Origin: Actinomycetota bacterium
Lineage (GTDB): Bacteria; Actinomycetota; Acidimicrobiia; Acidimicrobiales; Ilumatobacteraceae
Assembly (NCBI GenBank): GCA_017856115.1
Contig: JAFMFM010000005.1
Coordinates: forward strand, 1-54,784
Reading direction: 5' to 3'
Length of the DNA: 54,784 nucleotides
Each line of letters begins with the position of its first letter. Within the stretch, counting starts at the first letter, position 1. Both the position numbers and the translations under genes were made by a program. The notes beneath the pieces were generated by a model. The model was given only the letters and a program-made list of their open reading frames with translations. It had not been told where the DNA came from and did no database searches. Positions 27,040 to 35,359 of this stretch are shown in pieces.

Positions 27040-27380
27040 CCCATCTTGTCGCGAAACTGCTTGGCGTTCTCGCGAGTGGTTCGCAACATCGTTCCCACGT
27101 CCCGGAGCCCCACCTTGCCCACCGCGCGCAACTCCCGCTCGATCACCAGAACGCACAGCAGCATGAGGGCGAAGCCGGCGAAACCGGCGGAAAAATGGAA
27201 TTGCAGACCCACGAATACGAGGCCCAATGACGCAACGGCTCCGAGTGCGGCCCAACGCACTTTCTTGACCGCCGGTCGGTACAAACCGGACGGAGAGACG
27301 GCCTGCGCAAAGCGCTCGTCGCTCTCGAGTTGCGCTTCGATCTGGCGAAGGATCTGCTGTTCGTTGTCAGACAGTGGCAC
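27027..27380 (-). CDS. DUF3040 domain membrane protein
   Basis: A 117-residue protein starting MPLSDNEQQILRQIEAQLESDERFA, the typical opening of the actinobacterial DUF3040 family, followed by two hydrophobic helices (about residues 44-64 and 66-82) and a basic tail. The GTG at 27380 is preferred over GTG 27389 because GAGGTG lies 6 bases before it and it gives the family N-terminus. Function is unknown. Confidence 0.85.
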   Translation of the reverse strand: MPLSDNEQQILRQIEAQLESDERFAQAVSPSGLYRPAVKKVRWAALGAVASLGLVFVGLQFHFSAGFAGFALMLLCVLVIERELRAVGKVGLRDVGTMLRTTRENAKQFRDKMGRDQ

Positions 27381-27458
27381 AGCCGGCACCTCGCACGACG
27401 TTGATGGGGTGATTCATTGGTAGCGAGCGTAGTAGCGCGGTGTCAAAACGCAAATTGC

Positions 27459-28748
27459 TCAGCGCTCATGTTGTTGGTCACGCCGCGGACCCCACGGGGT
27501 GCTACGTGTATCGTCCGTGACTCCCGTACTGATGGCGTCGTCGCCGAACTTTTGTCGAATTTCGTCGACTGTCCTCGACGCAGTGCGCCATTCTGCATCG
27601 GACCGAGTATCGGGTGTATCGAAGAGACTCAACTGACCATCGGGCGCACCGAAATTTCGTAGACTCACACCCGCCAGCCGAACCCCTGCTTGCACATCCA
27701 CTTCCTTCAGCGCTTCGTCGAGCACGGCCATGATCGCCTGGCTTGTTTCCACCGGATCCTCCACGGTGCGTGAACGTGTCATGTTGCTGAAGTCTGCGAA
27801 GCGAATCTTGAGAGTGATGGTGAGTGCCGCAATTCCGCTATCCCTGCACCGACGCGCGACGTTGTCCGCCATACGCAGCAGGTGTCGGCGCAATTCGCCG
27901 CGGTCGGTCACGTCCTCGCCGAAGGTCTCCTCGCTGCCAATCGACTTCGCCTCGCGTTCGGGTTCCACACTTCGATCGTCGATCGCGCGGCTGAGCTCGA
28001 ACAGGTGTCGGGCGTGGCCTTCACCGAGGGCTAGCTCCAGGATCCGCAATTGACAGTTGGCGATGTCACCGACCGTACGCAAACCGATGCCGTGGAGTTT
28101 CTCGAGAGTGACGGGTCCGACACCCCAGAGCATCCCCACATCCAGCGGCGTCAGGAACTCCACTTCCGTACCGGGGTACACCTCGAAAACTCCGGGCCCG
28201 GGATCGATGCGCTGTCGCGAGGCGCGGGGCTTTGCAAACTCGGTTGCGAGTTTGGCGATGAACTTGGAGGTTGCGATTCCCACGCTGCATGCCAGACCCA
28301 CGTGAACCCTCACCGCCCCACGAACCTCGTGCGCGATGGATTGCGCGTCGCCGAATATCCGCCCCGCACCGGAGACGTCCAAGAACGCCTCGTCCAACGA
28401 CAAGCCCTCCACCAGTGGCGTGAACTGCCGGAACACCTCGAATACCCGCGAACTGACGTCGGCGTAGTACTCGTGATCGCCATCGAGAAAGATCGCATCT
28501 GGGCAGAGTCGACTGGCCTGCACGGACGCCATCGCGGAGCGAACCCCGAATTGCCGGGCCTCGTACGACGCAGCCGCCACGACGCCACGTTTGGCGGATC
28601 CACCGACCACCACCGCCTTCCCGAGAAGTTCCGGTCGCCGCAACTGCTCGCACGCCACGAAGAACGCGTTCATATCCACGTGCAGGATGCGTCGTGGGTG
28701 CCGGGCGTGGTGCTGCGTGACGGGTGTCCCCGAACCAGTCGACGACAT
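27459..28748 (-). CDS. dinB: DNA polymerase IV (Y-family)
   Basis: A 429-residue error-prone translesion polymerase. It has the catalytic motifs HVDMNAFFVACEQ and SLDEAFLDVSGAGRIFG, the lesion-tolerant fingers (VVAAASYEARQFGVRSAM), the helix-hairpin-helix thumb (GVGPVTLEKLHGIGL) and a C-terminal little-finger domain. The ATG at 28748 is supported by a TAAGGT element 7 bases upstream and by the family N-terminus; the open frame continues upstream but runs antisense to the IMPase-family gene and has no Pol IV homology. No LexA box is seen. Confidence 0.95.
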   Translation of the reverse strand: MSSTGSGTPVTQHHARHPRRILHVDMNAFFVACEQLRRPELLGKAVVVGGSAKRGVVAAASYEARQFGVRSAMASVQASRLCPDAIFLDGDHEYYADVSSRVFEVFRQFTPLVEGLSLDEAFLDVSGAGRIFGDAQSIAHEVRGAVRVHVGLACSVGIATSKFIAKLATEFAKPRASRQRIDPGPGVFEVYPGTEVEFLTPLDVGMLWGVGPVTLEKLHGIGLRTVGDIANCQLRILELALGEGHARHLFELSRAIDDRSVEPEREAKSIGSEETFGEDVTDRGELRRHLLRMADNVARRCRDSGIAALTITLKIRFADFSNMTRSRTVEDPVETSQAIMAVLDEALKEVDVQAGVRLAGVSLRNFGAPDGQLSLFDTPDTRSDAEWRTASRTVDEIRQKFGDDAISTGVTDDTRSTPWGPRRDQQHER

Positions 28749-28755
28749 GCCGGCA

Positions 28756-28761
28756 ACCTTA
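28756..28761 (-). promoter_or_regulatory. Putative -10 element of dinB (leaderless)
   Basis: TAAGGT ends 7 bases before the dinB ATG, back to back with a TACCGT (28766-28771) that points the other way to the gene at 28781. Confidence 0.45.
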
Positions 28762-28765
28762 GTAA

Positions 28766-28771
28766 TACCGT
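28766..28771 (+). promoter_or_regulatory. Putative -10 element of the small membrane protein gene
   Basis: TACCGT ends 9 bases before the ATG at 28781, giving a leaderless or nearly leaderless mRNA. Confidence 0.35.
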
Positions 28772-28780
28772 GTTGGGACG

Positions 28781-29029
28781 ATGAACGAGCGCCCACTCTC
28801 CGCCCTGCCGTCGCGAACCGCCCGCGTCGTGGCGTTCGTATCCGTGCTCGTTGCCGGTCTCGCCGGTGGCACCATCGGCTATGCACTCGTCGACGTGCAA
28901 TGCAGCGGTGACTGCGGTATGGCCACGGGTCTGGGAATGCTCGTCGGTGCCGTGGGGTTTGCCGCGGGCATGAGCGTGGTTGCCGTTCTCGGATTACGAG
29001 CCATGGGCGAATGGCGCGAACGACGATGA
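28781..29029 (+). CDS. Small two-helix membrane protein, unknown function
   Basis: An 82-residue protein with two hydrophobic segments (about residues 15-38 and 47-71) joined by a short loop with Cys residues (VQCSGDCGM), and a basic C-terminus. The stop TGA overlaps the ATG of the IMPase-family gene (ATGA), so the two are coupled. I do not recognise the family. Confidence 0.7.
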   Translation: MNERPLSALPSRTARVVAFVSVLVAGLAGGTIGYALVDVQCSGDCGMATGLGMLVGAVGFAAGMSVVAVLGLRAMGEWRERR

Positions 29030-29826
29030 CCGACGGGCTGCGTTCACTCGCCGAGGACCTTGCCCGACGGGCTGGCACCCACGCACGAGGTGGTCGATCG
29101 CTCGGGATGCGCGTGGTCGGGACGAAACTCACCGACACCGACATGGTGACGACGTTCGATCGCGAGGCGGAAGCCATGATCATCGGCGGACTCCGCGCCG
29201 CACGACCCGACGACTCCATCGTCGGCGAAGAAGGTGGTGGCCACGTTGGCAGCTCGGGAGTGGAATGGCACGTGGACCCCATCGATGGAACCACCAGTTT
29301 CATGTACGGACTGCCGACCTGGTGCGTATCCATCGGAGCTCGCGACAAACATGGTGCGCTCGCAGGCGCCGTGTACCTGCCGGATCTCGACGAGATGTTC
29401 TCGGCCGCACGCGGTGAGGGTGCAACGTTGAACGGCAATCCGATTCGGTGTTCGTCGCTCACCGATGTGAGCAAGGCATTGGTCGCTACCGGGTTCAGTT
29501 ACACGCCGGCGCATCGCACGGTGCAGTCGCGACGCGTCACCGAGTTCATTCACCTCATTCGAGATATCCGCCGAATGGGTGCCGCCGCCGTTGACATCTG
29601 CTTCGTGGCCTGCGGACGGCTCGACGCGTACTTCGAGGAGAACTTGCACTCCTGGGACGTGCTCGCTGCTGAACTCATCGCGCGCGAGGCCGGTGCCAGA
29701 AGTGGCGACTTCGGCGGTGGTGAACTTCGACCGGCCGAAGTCTTGGTTTCGGCACCGGGCGTCTTCGACTCGCTGTCGGCGCTGCTCGTTGCCTCGCAGC
29801 GACGACATCCGCACGTCGCCACGTGA
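29026..29826 (+). CDS. Inositol monophosphatase family phosphatase
   Basis: A 266-residue metal-dependent phosphatase. The motifs are GEEGG (metal-binding Glu), WHVDPIDGTTSFMYGLP (the DPxDGT core) and SWDVLAAELIAREAGA (second Asp). Members hydrolyse inositol phosphate, histidinol phosphate or related substrates; no motif decides between them. The ATG at 29026 is preferred because it overlaps the stop of the previous gene. It is followed by a two-component pair with its own promoter. Confidence 0.9.
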   Translation: MTDGLRSLAEDLARRAGTHARGGRSLGMRVVGTKLTDTDMVTTFDREAEAMIIGGLRAARPDDSIVGEEGGGHVGSSGVEWHVDPIDGTTSFMYGLPTWCVSIGARDKHGALAGAVYLPDLDEMFSAARGEGATLNGNPIRCSSLTDVSKALVATGFSYTPAHRTVQSRRVTEFIHLIRDIRRMGAAAVDICFVACGRLDAYFEENLHSWDVLAAELIAREAGARSGDFGGGELRPAEVLVSAPGVFDSLSALLVASQRRHPHVAT

Positions 29827-29854
29827 CCGTTCGCCACCGCGTGCGAAACGGCAC

Positions 29855-29860
29855 TACCTT
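29855..29860 (+). promoter_or_regulatory. Putative -10 element of the response regulator gene (leaderless)
   Basis: TACCTT ends 8 bases before the GTG start at 29869. Confidence 0.4.
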
Positions 29861-29868
29861 GGGGCGTC

Positions 29869-30549
29869 GTGGCCACGCGAATTCTCACCGTTGAGGACGA
29901 CGAGCGCATCCGAGCATCGGTGCGCTTGGCGCTCGAGGACGAGGGCTGGACCGTCGACGAAGCGGGAACCGGCGAGGACGCGGTGGCACGTTTCGGCGAA
30001 CAGCCCGCCGACGTGGTGCTCATCGACATCATGCTCCCCGGAATCGACGGGTTCGAGTTGTGTCGTAAGATTCGCGCCAATAGCAGCGTTCCCATCGTCA
30101 TGGTGACGGCTCGCAGCGATACGCACGACGTGGTTGCCGGACTCGAAGCCGGTGCCGATGACTACCTCACCAAGCCGTTCGCACCGAAGGAACTTTCTGC
30201 TCGAATCCGAGCCCTGCTTCGAAGAATCCGCCCGAGCGACCAACCCCACACCACGCTCACCTTCGGCGATTTGGAGATAATCCCCGAAGAGGGACGTGTC
30301 ACACTTGCCGGTGCGGAGGTTCCCGTCACGAAGACGGAGTTCAAGCTCCTCTGCGTTCTTGCGGAGAACCCCAGCGGAGTCTTCAGCCGTGAGGCACTCC
30401 TGGAGAAGGTGTGGGACTACGACTACTTCGGTGACGGTCGTTTGGTGGACGTGCACGTGCGGCGATTGCGCATGAAGATCGAAGTCGATCCCGCAAATCC
30501 GCGCCATGTAGTGACGGTGCGCGGGTTGGGGTATCGACTGCAGTCGTGA
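29869..30549 (+). CDS. OmpR-family response regulator
   Basis: A 226-residue regulator with a receiver domain (1-~118; acidic pocket EDDE, phospho-acceptor Asp53 in LIDIMLPGIDG, Thr80 and Lys102) and a winged-helix DNA-binding domain (about 130-224, EFKLLCVLAENPSGVFSRE and RRLRMKIEVDP). GTG start. Its stop overlaps the GTG of the histidine kinase (GTGA), so the two are made together. The pair resembles MtrAB in layout, but the targets cannot be inferred. Confidence 0.94.
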   Translation: MATRILTVEDDERIRASVRLALEDEGWTVDEAGTGEDAVARFGEQPADVVLIDIMLPGIDGFELCRKIRANSSVPIVMVTARSDTHDVVAGLEAGADDYLTKPFAPKELSARIRALLRRIRPSDQPHTTLTFGDLEIIPEEGRVTLAGAEVPVTKTEFKLLCVLAENPSGVFSREALLEKVWDYDYFGDGRLVDVHVRRLRMKIEVDPANPRHVVTVRGLGYRLQS

Positions 30550-31742
30550 CGAGTCCGATTCGCCCGCTTGGCACGTCGTGGTGGGGCCGCCTGCGGGCAC
30601 TCCGGAGGCGTTGGAGTCCCCGTCGCGTCGGAGTCCGAACACGAATTCTCCTCACCTTCGTGGTGGGCGCGTTGGTGCTCTCGGGCGTGCTCTTCTTCCT
30701 CACGTACACCCTGACGCGAAGCAACCTTCGCGACCGGGAAGGAGAACTGGGGCTCAGCAATCAGCTGATCGCCGAAACCCTCGCCAGCGTCCGCGCTTCG
30801 CTGATCCTCGCCACGGTCATCACGGTGCTGGTGGGCTTCATGTTGGGAATCGTCTCGAGCGAGCGAGTCGTTCGCCCGTTGGCCGGTGCCGCCGAAGCGG
30901 CCCGCGCAATCGCGGATGGTCGCTTGGATACGCGTCTCGAGCCAACCGACGATCCCGACCTCAACGCACTCACCGATTCGTTCAATGCGATGGTTGCCCG
31001 ACTTCAAGATCGCGTCGAGCGTGATGCGCGCTTCGCCTCCGATGTCAGCCACGAACTGCGCTCACCCCTCATGACGTTGGCCGCATCCGTGGAAGTCATG
31101 GTGTCGCGGCGTGACGAACTGCCCGAGCGTGGCCAGGCGGCACTCGATTTGTTGGTCGCCGACGTAGCCCGCTTCAGCGGTCTGGTCGAGGATCTGCTGG
31201 AGATCTCCCGCTACGACGCCGGTGCCGTGCGTTTGACTCGCGATGAATTGCAAATTGGTGAGTTCGTTCGGCAAGCGGTGCTCGCCAGCAGCATGCCCCG
31301 AACGGCGATAAGTATCAACGAACGCTGCACGGACATCCGCATTCATGGCGACCGTCGGCGACTGGCTCGGGTGGTGGCCAACCTCATCGACAATGCACGC
31401 ACACATGGTGGCGGCACGATCTCCGTACACGTCTGCCCTGCCGAGGACTCGGCATCGCACGTGTGGATCGTCGTCGAAGACCGTGGCGAGGGCGTCTCCA
31501 CCTCCGACAGAGAGCGAATCTTCGAGCGATTCTCTCGCGGTGCCGGATCGAGCAAGCGCGGCACGTCCGAGGGCGCAGGACTCGGATTGGCCCTCGTGCG
31601 CGAGCACGTTCGTCTCCACGCGGGCAGGGTCTGGGTGGAGCCACGTCACGACGGCACTACGGGCGCTCGATTCGTGGTGGAGCTGCCGTGCGAGTCCTCG
31701 CGATCACCACAATCCCACGTCGTCACGCCGGTTTCGTCGTAG
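30546..31742 (+). CDS. Membrane sensor histidine kinase, partner of the upstream regulator
   Basis: A 398-residue kinase. Two membrane helices (about 36-58 and 79-101) enclose only ~25 residues, so there is no real external sensor domain and it may sense membrane state or work with another protein. A HAMP domain (RVVRPLAGAAEAARAIADG) follows, then HisKA with the phospho-His169 in SDVSHELRSPLM, and HATPase with NLIDNARTHGGG, VVEDRGEGVS and GAGLGLALVREH. GTG start overlaps the regulator stop. The last codons and the stop lie in a 29-bp tandem repeat. Confidence 0.93.
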   Translation: MTSPIRPLGTSWWGRLRALRRRWSPRRVGVRTRILLTFVVGALVLSGVLFFLTYTLTRSNLRDREGELGLSNQLIAETLASVRASLILATVITVLVGFMLGIVSSERVVRPLAGAAEAARAIADGRLDTRLEPTDDPDLNALTDSFNAMVARLQDRVERDARFASDVSHELRSPLMTLAASVEVMVSRRDELPERGQAALDLLVADVARFSGLVEDLLEISRYDAGAVRLTRDELQIGEFVRQAVLASSMPRTAISINERCTDIRIHGDRRRLARVVANLIDNARTHGGGTISVHVCPAEDSASHVWIVVEDRGEGVSTSDRERIFERFSRGAGSSKRGTSEGAGLGLALVREHVRLHAGRVWVEPRHDGTTGARFVVELPCESSRSPQSHVVTPVSS

Positions 31743-31788
31743 CGACTCATCCGTCGGCAGTTTCGTCGTAACCGTCCATCCGTCGGCA
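31731..31788 (+). repeat. 29-bp tandem repeat across the histidine kinase stop codon
   Basis: Two adjacent copies begin GTTTCGTCGTA and end CATCCGTCGGCA, matching at 24 of 29 positions. The first holds the kinase TAG (31740-31742), the second a TAA at the same place. The second copy reaches to within a few bases of the glpK -10 element. Confidence 0.75.
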
Positions 31789-31789
31789 C

Positions 31790-31795
31790 TATTGT
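31790..31795 (+). promoter_or_regulatory. Putative -10 element of glpK (leaderless)
   Basis: TATTGT ends 6 bases before the glpK ATG at 31802; no ribosome site is visible, as expected for a leaderless mRNA. Confidence 0.5.
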
Positions 31796-31801
31796 CTCGC
31801 C

Positions 31802-33298
31802 ATGGCCACGAAGACCGCATCCAATCGCGCAGGTGCAGGAGTCGTCCTCGCGATCGATGCCGGAACCACCGGCGTTCGCACCAGGGCGGTGTTCAGCGAT
31901 GGTCGGCCCTCCATCGCCGAGTACCGCGAATTCTCTCAGCACTATCCGCAACCCGGCTGGGTCGAGCATGATGCGGAAGAAATCTGGCGCGCAGCGCGGA
32001 CCACTCTGCAATCCGTATGCCGACAAATCAACGAACCCATCGCTGCCATCGGTATCACCAACCAACGAGAGACGGTGGTGGCGATCGATCGACGTTCCGG
32101 TGCGCCACTGCATCGCGCCATCGTCTGGCAAGACCGCCGAACCGCAGAGCGCTGCGATGCGCTCGCCATGCACCTCCCCGAGGTTCGCGCTACCACCGGC
32201 CTGGTACTCGACCCGTACTTCTCAGGATCCAAGGTGGAATGGTTGTTGCGAAACACCAGCGTTGGTGACAATCCGAACCTTGCGTTCGCCACCATCGATG
32301 CCTTCCTGATTCATCGCCTCACCGGCGGCACGGCGTTCGCCACCGACGTATCAAACGCATCGCGGACGTTGCTCTTCGACATTCGAACTCTTCAATGGAG
32401 CCCTCCGATGTGCGCAATGTTCGACGTCGACTCGCGAACCCTCCCCGACGTGGTGCCCTCGAGTGGTCGAATCGGTGTAACGATCGGCGACGGAGACCTT
32501 CCTGCCGGTGTTCCAATCAGCGGAGTTGCCGGCGACCAGCAGGCGGCACTGTTCGGCCAGGCATGTTTTCAAACCGGAAGCGCCAAGAACACCTACGGCA
32601 CGGGCAGTTTCGTTTTACTGAACGTCGGCACCGAGTGTCCGTCACCGACCGACGGCATGCTCACCACGGTGGCGTGGCGGCTCGGAACGGGTCCCGCCAC
32701 CTACGCACTGGAGGGCGCGATCTTCGTGACCGGTGCCGCAGTGCAGTGGCTGCGCGATGGGCTCGGCATCATCGCGAAGTCGAGTGACATCGGCCCTCTC
32801 GCTGAGTCCGTGCCGGACGCCGGGGGTGTGGTGATGGTGCCCGCATTCGCCGGTCTCGGTAGTCCGTGGTGGGATCCGTATGCACGAGGCGCGATATTCG
32901 GCATAACACGGGGCACCAGTCGCGCCCACGTTGCCCGAGCCGTCGTCGAGTCGATGGTGTTTCAGACACGCGACGTCGTCGACGCAATGACCCGCGCATC
33001 GGGTGTTGCGATTCGTGACCTGCGTGTCGATGGCGGTGCGGCGGTCATGGATCTGATGTTGCAACTGCAGGCCGACCAACTCGGTGTCGACGTTCTACGA
33101 CCAACGGAGCTCGAGACCACCGCCATGGGCGCGGCGTACTTGGCTGGTCTCGCGGAGGGAGTATGGGCTTCAACCGACGACATCGCCGCGCGCTGGGCAC
33201 TCGAGCAACGCTTCACTCCCCGCAGTATCGACCGTGACACGGCGCATGCCCAGTGGCTACGTGCCGTCGAGCGCTCGCGTCACTGGATATCGAATTGA
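31802..33298 (+). CDS. glpK: Glycerol kinase (FGGY family)
   Basis: A 498-residue cytosolic kinase making sn-glycerol 3-phosphate from glycerol and ATP. It has the phosphate loop AIDAGTTGVRTRAV, PGWVEHDAEEIW, GITNQRETVVAIDR and WQDRRTAERC typical of GlpK, LDPYFSGSKVEWLL, and the C-terminal YGTGSFVLLNVG and GLGSPWWDPYARGAIFGITRG blocks. The match to GlpK is better than for the second FGGY kinase at 51695. It is not next to the GlpD gene (48400), so the glycerol genes are split between two places. Confidence 0.92.
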   Translation: MATKTASNRAGAGVVLAIDAGTTGVRTRAVFSDGRPSIAEYREFSQHYPQPGWVEHDAEEIWRAARTTLQSVCRQINEPIAAIGITNQRETVVAIDRRSGAPLHRAIVWQDRRTAERCDALAMHLPEVRATTGLVLDPYFSGSKVEWLLRNTSVGDNPNLAFATIDAFLIHRLTGGTAFATDVSNASRTLLFDIRTLQWSPPMCAMFDVDSRTLPDVVPSSGRIGVTIGDGDLPAGVPISGVAGDQQAALFGQACFQTGSAKNTYGTGSFVLLNVGTECPSPTDGMLTTVAWRLGTGPATYALEGAIFVTGAAVQWLRDGLGIIAKSSDIGPLAESVPDAGGVVMVPAFAGLGSPWWDPYARGAIFGITRGTSRAHVARAVVESMVFQTRDVVDAMTRASGVAIRDLRVDGGAAVMDLMLQLQADQLGVDVLRPTELETTAMGAAYLAGLAEGVWASTDDIAARWALEQRFTPRSIDRDTAHAQWLRAVERSRHWISN

Positions 33299-33303
33299 GT
33301 TGC

Positions 33304-33564
33304 TCAGCGCGACACGAACTGCGCCACGACCAACACCACGCCACTCAGCCCCAAAAAGAGGGCGGTAGCAGCAACGACGACAACCACGCGAAGACGTTCG
33401 ATGCGCTCGGGAAGGTGATCGAGTCGCCGCACCGACCGTCGAACGTCGTCTAGGTCACGCTGTACACGGGAGCGAGTTTCGAAGATGGCGTCACTGATGG
33501 CATCGGCGCCGCGCCGCCCGAGCGGGCCACGCAACGCACGACGTAGTTCGGCCTCTTCGTTCAT
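33304..33564 (-). CDS. Small coiled-coil protein with C-terminal membrane helix
   Basis: An 86-residue protein: a helical, charged N-terminal part (RRALRGPLGRRGADAISDAI, then RSRVQRDLDDVRRSVRRLD) followed by one membrane helix (about residues 60-82). Architecture and position match the next upstream protein (33574-34032), ten bases away, so they may form a pair. It ends face to face with glpK, 5 bases apart. Function unknown. Confidence 0.6.
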   Translation of the reverse strand: MNEEAELRRALRGPLGRRGADAISDAIFETRSRVQRDLDDVRRSVRRLDHLPERIERLRVVVVVAATALFLGLSGVVLVVAQFVSR

Positions 33565-33573
33565 GGTGGGTTG

Positions 33574-34032
33574 TCAACCGGCGAGTTGCACGATTGCCAC
33601 CATGAGCCCACCCAATCCAACGAAGAGTGAGATACCCATGGATGCACCAGTAAGCACGATGGTGGTTCGAAGATTGCCGAGCGCCCGCACCTCGTCGCGA
33701 AGCTGCGAGATCTGTTGCTCCAACCCGTCAATGCGTGCTTCGAGTGCATCGATTCGTGCGTCGAGCCGCGCACCAAGCCCATCGATCTTGGCGTCGAGCC
33801 GGCGCTCGACAACCTCGAGATCCGATCGACGCGCCAGGTCACCCCAACCACCTGGCGGGAGAAACTCCATGAGCTCATCCGCCACGGTGATCCCGATTTT
33901 CTCTCGTAGCGAATGATGAAGCCGGAGACGCTTTGCGTCCGGCGATGGACCCGGAATCGGACGCTTGGCGTCCGGTGATCCGACGTGTTGCTCTGCTTCG
34001 GAAATACTCACGACCAGCTGTGTGCGTACCAC
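33574..34032 (-). CDS. Coiled-coil protein with C-terminal membrane helix (LPP-GW family)
   Basis: A protein of up to 152 residues. The recognisable part begins SLREKIGITVADELMEFLPPGGWGDLARRSDLE, a pattern I associate with an uncharacterised actinobacterial family, given here as LMEFLPPGGWGDLARRSDLE for the core. A heptad coiled coil with repeats of LDA(K/R)IDGL/A follows (about 68-115), then one membrane helix (about 121-145). The N-terminal ~40 residues hold a duplicated SPDAKR segment and may not be translated; the start (GTG 34032) is uncertain. Confidence 0.6.
   Translation of the reverse strand: MVRTQLVVSISEAEQHVGSPDAKRPIPGPSPDAKRLRLHHSLREKIGITVADELMEFLPPGGWGDLARRSDLEVVERRLDAKIDGLGARLDARIDALEARIDGLEQQISQLRDEVRALGNLRTTIVLTGASMGISLFVGLGGLMVAIVQLAG
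33927..33974. repeat. Two tandem mini-hairpins with period 33
   Basis: GACGCTTTGCGTCCGG (from 33927) and GACGCTTGGCGTCCGG (from 33960) are near-identical direct repeats, and each is itself a short inverted repeat (GACGC/GCGTC; the second extends to a 7-bp stem). They lie at the 5' end of the coiled-coil gene. Confidence 0.55.
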
Positions 34033-34132
34033 ACCACGACGAGGCAGAAATTCTTCGCGTTGTCATGGCGGGGCACGATAGACCACCGACGGAACTTGTC
34101 AAGCCCGCCGACCCAGCAGGCCGCGGCCGCCC

Positions 34133-35347
34133 CTAGAGCTTCGGTAGACCGTGGTCGAGATTGCGAACGGCTTGGTGAATGCGCTGCTCGTTCTCGATCA
34201 GCGCAAAACGCACAAAGCCCTCGCCGCCCGGTCCAAATCCGGAACCCGGTGACAGCGCCACGTTGCACTCCGTCACGAGGTGCGAACAGAACTCCACCGA
34301 ATTCATTTCGCGGTATGCCTCGGGAATCGGAGCCCAAACGAACATCGAGCCGCGAGGTGACGGAATCGACCAGCCGATACGTTCGAGGCCGTCGATCAAG
34401 GCGTCTCGACGAGATTGATACGTCTTGCATACCTCCACGGGAAAGTCCTGCGCTTCGTTCAATGTGACGGTCGCCGCAATCTGGATCGGCTGGAACGTTC
34501 CGTAGTCGAGGTACGACTTCAACTTCACGAGGGCCTGTACCACCTCGGTGTTCCCCGCGAGGAATGCACAGCGCCAGCCCGCCATCGAATACCCCTTGGT
34601 CATCGAATACAGCTCCACGGCACACTCCATCGCTCCGTCGGCTTGGAGGATCGACGGCGGCTCGTACCCGTTGAAGCCCATGTCGGCATAGGCGAAGTCG
34701 TGCACGACGATCATCTCCCGCTCGCGACAAAAGTCCACAACGCGCTGCATGAAGGACAGATCCACGGTGGCACCCGTGGGATTATGGGGAAACGAGATCA
34801 CCAGCACGCGCGGCTTCGGCCAGCCCACCTCCCAGGCTTTGTGCAGGGCGTCGAAGAACTCGTCTTGATATTCGGCGTCGACATCCGTAGGAGAAAGCAG
34901 CCGTCGTTGGCTACGCATGGGGATTTGTCGTAGATCGGCCCCGGCGAACAGTGGACCGAAGATGTGGATCGGGTAACTCGGACTCGGAACGATTGCTGCG
35001 TCCCCTGACTCGAGCAGCACCCACATCAGGTGACTGAATCCTTCCTTCGAGCCGATCGTATTGGTGATCTGTAGGTCGGGATCGAGTGTCACCCCGAATT
35101 TGCGCTGGTACATCCCCGCCACGGCCTCACGGAGTTTGGGCAAGCCACGCGACAGCGAGTACCGGTGGTTCTTCGGATTGTGCGCCGCCTCCGCCAACTT
35201 CTCCACTGCGATGTCGGGCGATGGAATGTCGGGGTTCCCGAAACCGAGGTCGATGACGTCGTCGCCATCGCGACGAGCAGTGATCTTCAGATTGTTGATG
35301 ATGGTGAACACATACGGAGGCAGGTTGCTTATGCGACGAAAGTCCAC
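34133..35347 (-). CDS. PLP-dependent aminotransferase, AlaC-like (alanine transaminase group)
   Basis: A 404-residue class I/II aminotransferase that moves an amino group between alanine or a related amino acid and a 2-oxoacid. The features are LGFGNPDIPSP, SLSRGLPKLREAVAGMY, ISFPHNPTGATVD, VVHDFAYADMGFNG and the PLP lysine in YSMTKGYSMAGWR; SPGSGFGPGGEGFVRFAL is at the C-terminus. This set is typical of AlaC/YfdZ-type glutamate-pyruvate aminotransferases. GTG start with a TAGGCT element 6 bases upstream. Confidence 0.92.
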   Translation of the reverse strand: MDFRRISNLPPYVFTIINNLKITARRDGDDVIDLGFGNPDIPSPDIAVEKLAEAAHNPKNHRYSLSRGLPKLREAVAGMYQRKFGVTLDPDLQITNTIGSKEGFSHLMWVLLESGDAAIVPSPSYPIHIFGPLFAGADLRQIPMRSQRRLLSPTDVDAEYQDEFFDALHKAWEVGWPKPRVLVISFPHNPTGATVDLSFMQRVVDFCREREMIVVHDFAYADMGFNGYEPPSILQADGAMECAVELYSMTKGYSMAGWRCAFLAGNTEVVQALVKLKSYLDYGTFQPIQIAATVTLNEAQDFPVEVCKTYQSRRDALIDGLERIGWSIPSPRGSMFVWAPIPEAYREMNSVEFCSHLVTECNVALSPGSGFGPGGEGFVRFALIENEQRIHQAVRNLDHGLPKL

Positions 35348-35353
35348 GACGCA

Positions 35354-35359
35354 AGCCTA
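35354..35359 (-). promoter_or_regulatory. Putative -10 element of the aminotransferase gene, overlapping the glucokinase stop
   Basis: TAGGCT ends 6 bases before the GTG at 35347. Its first three bases are the TAG stop of the upstream glucokinase gene. Confidence 0.5.

Noticed and set aside
28749-29474. N-terminal extension of the dinB frame to 671 codons
   Set aside because: The extension runs antisense to the IMPase-family gene and has no polymerase motif; the start at 28748 has a promoter element and the family N-terminus.
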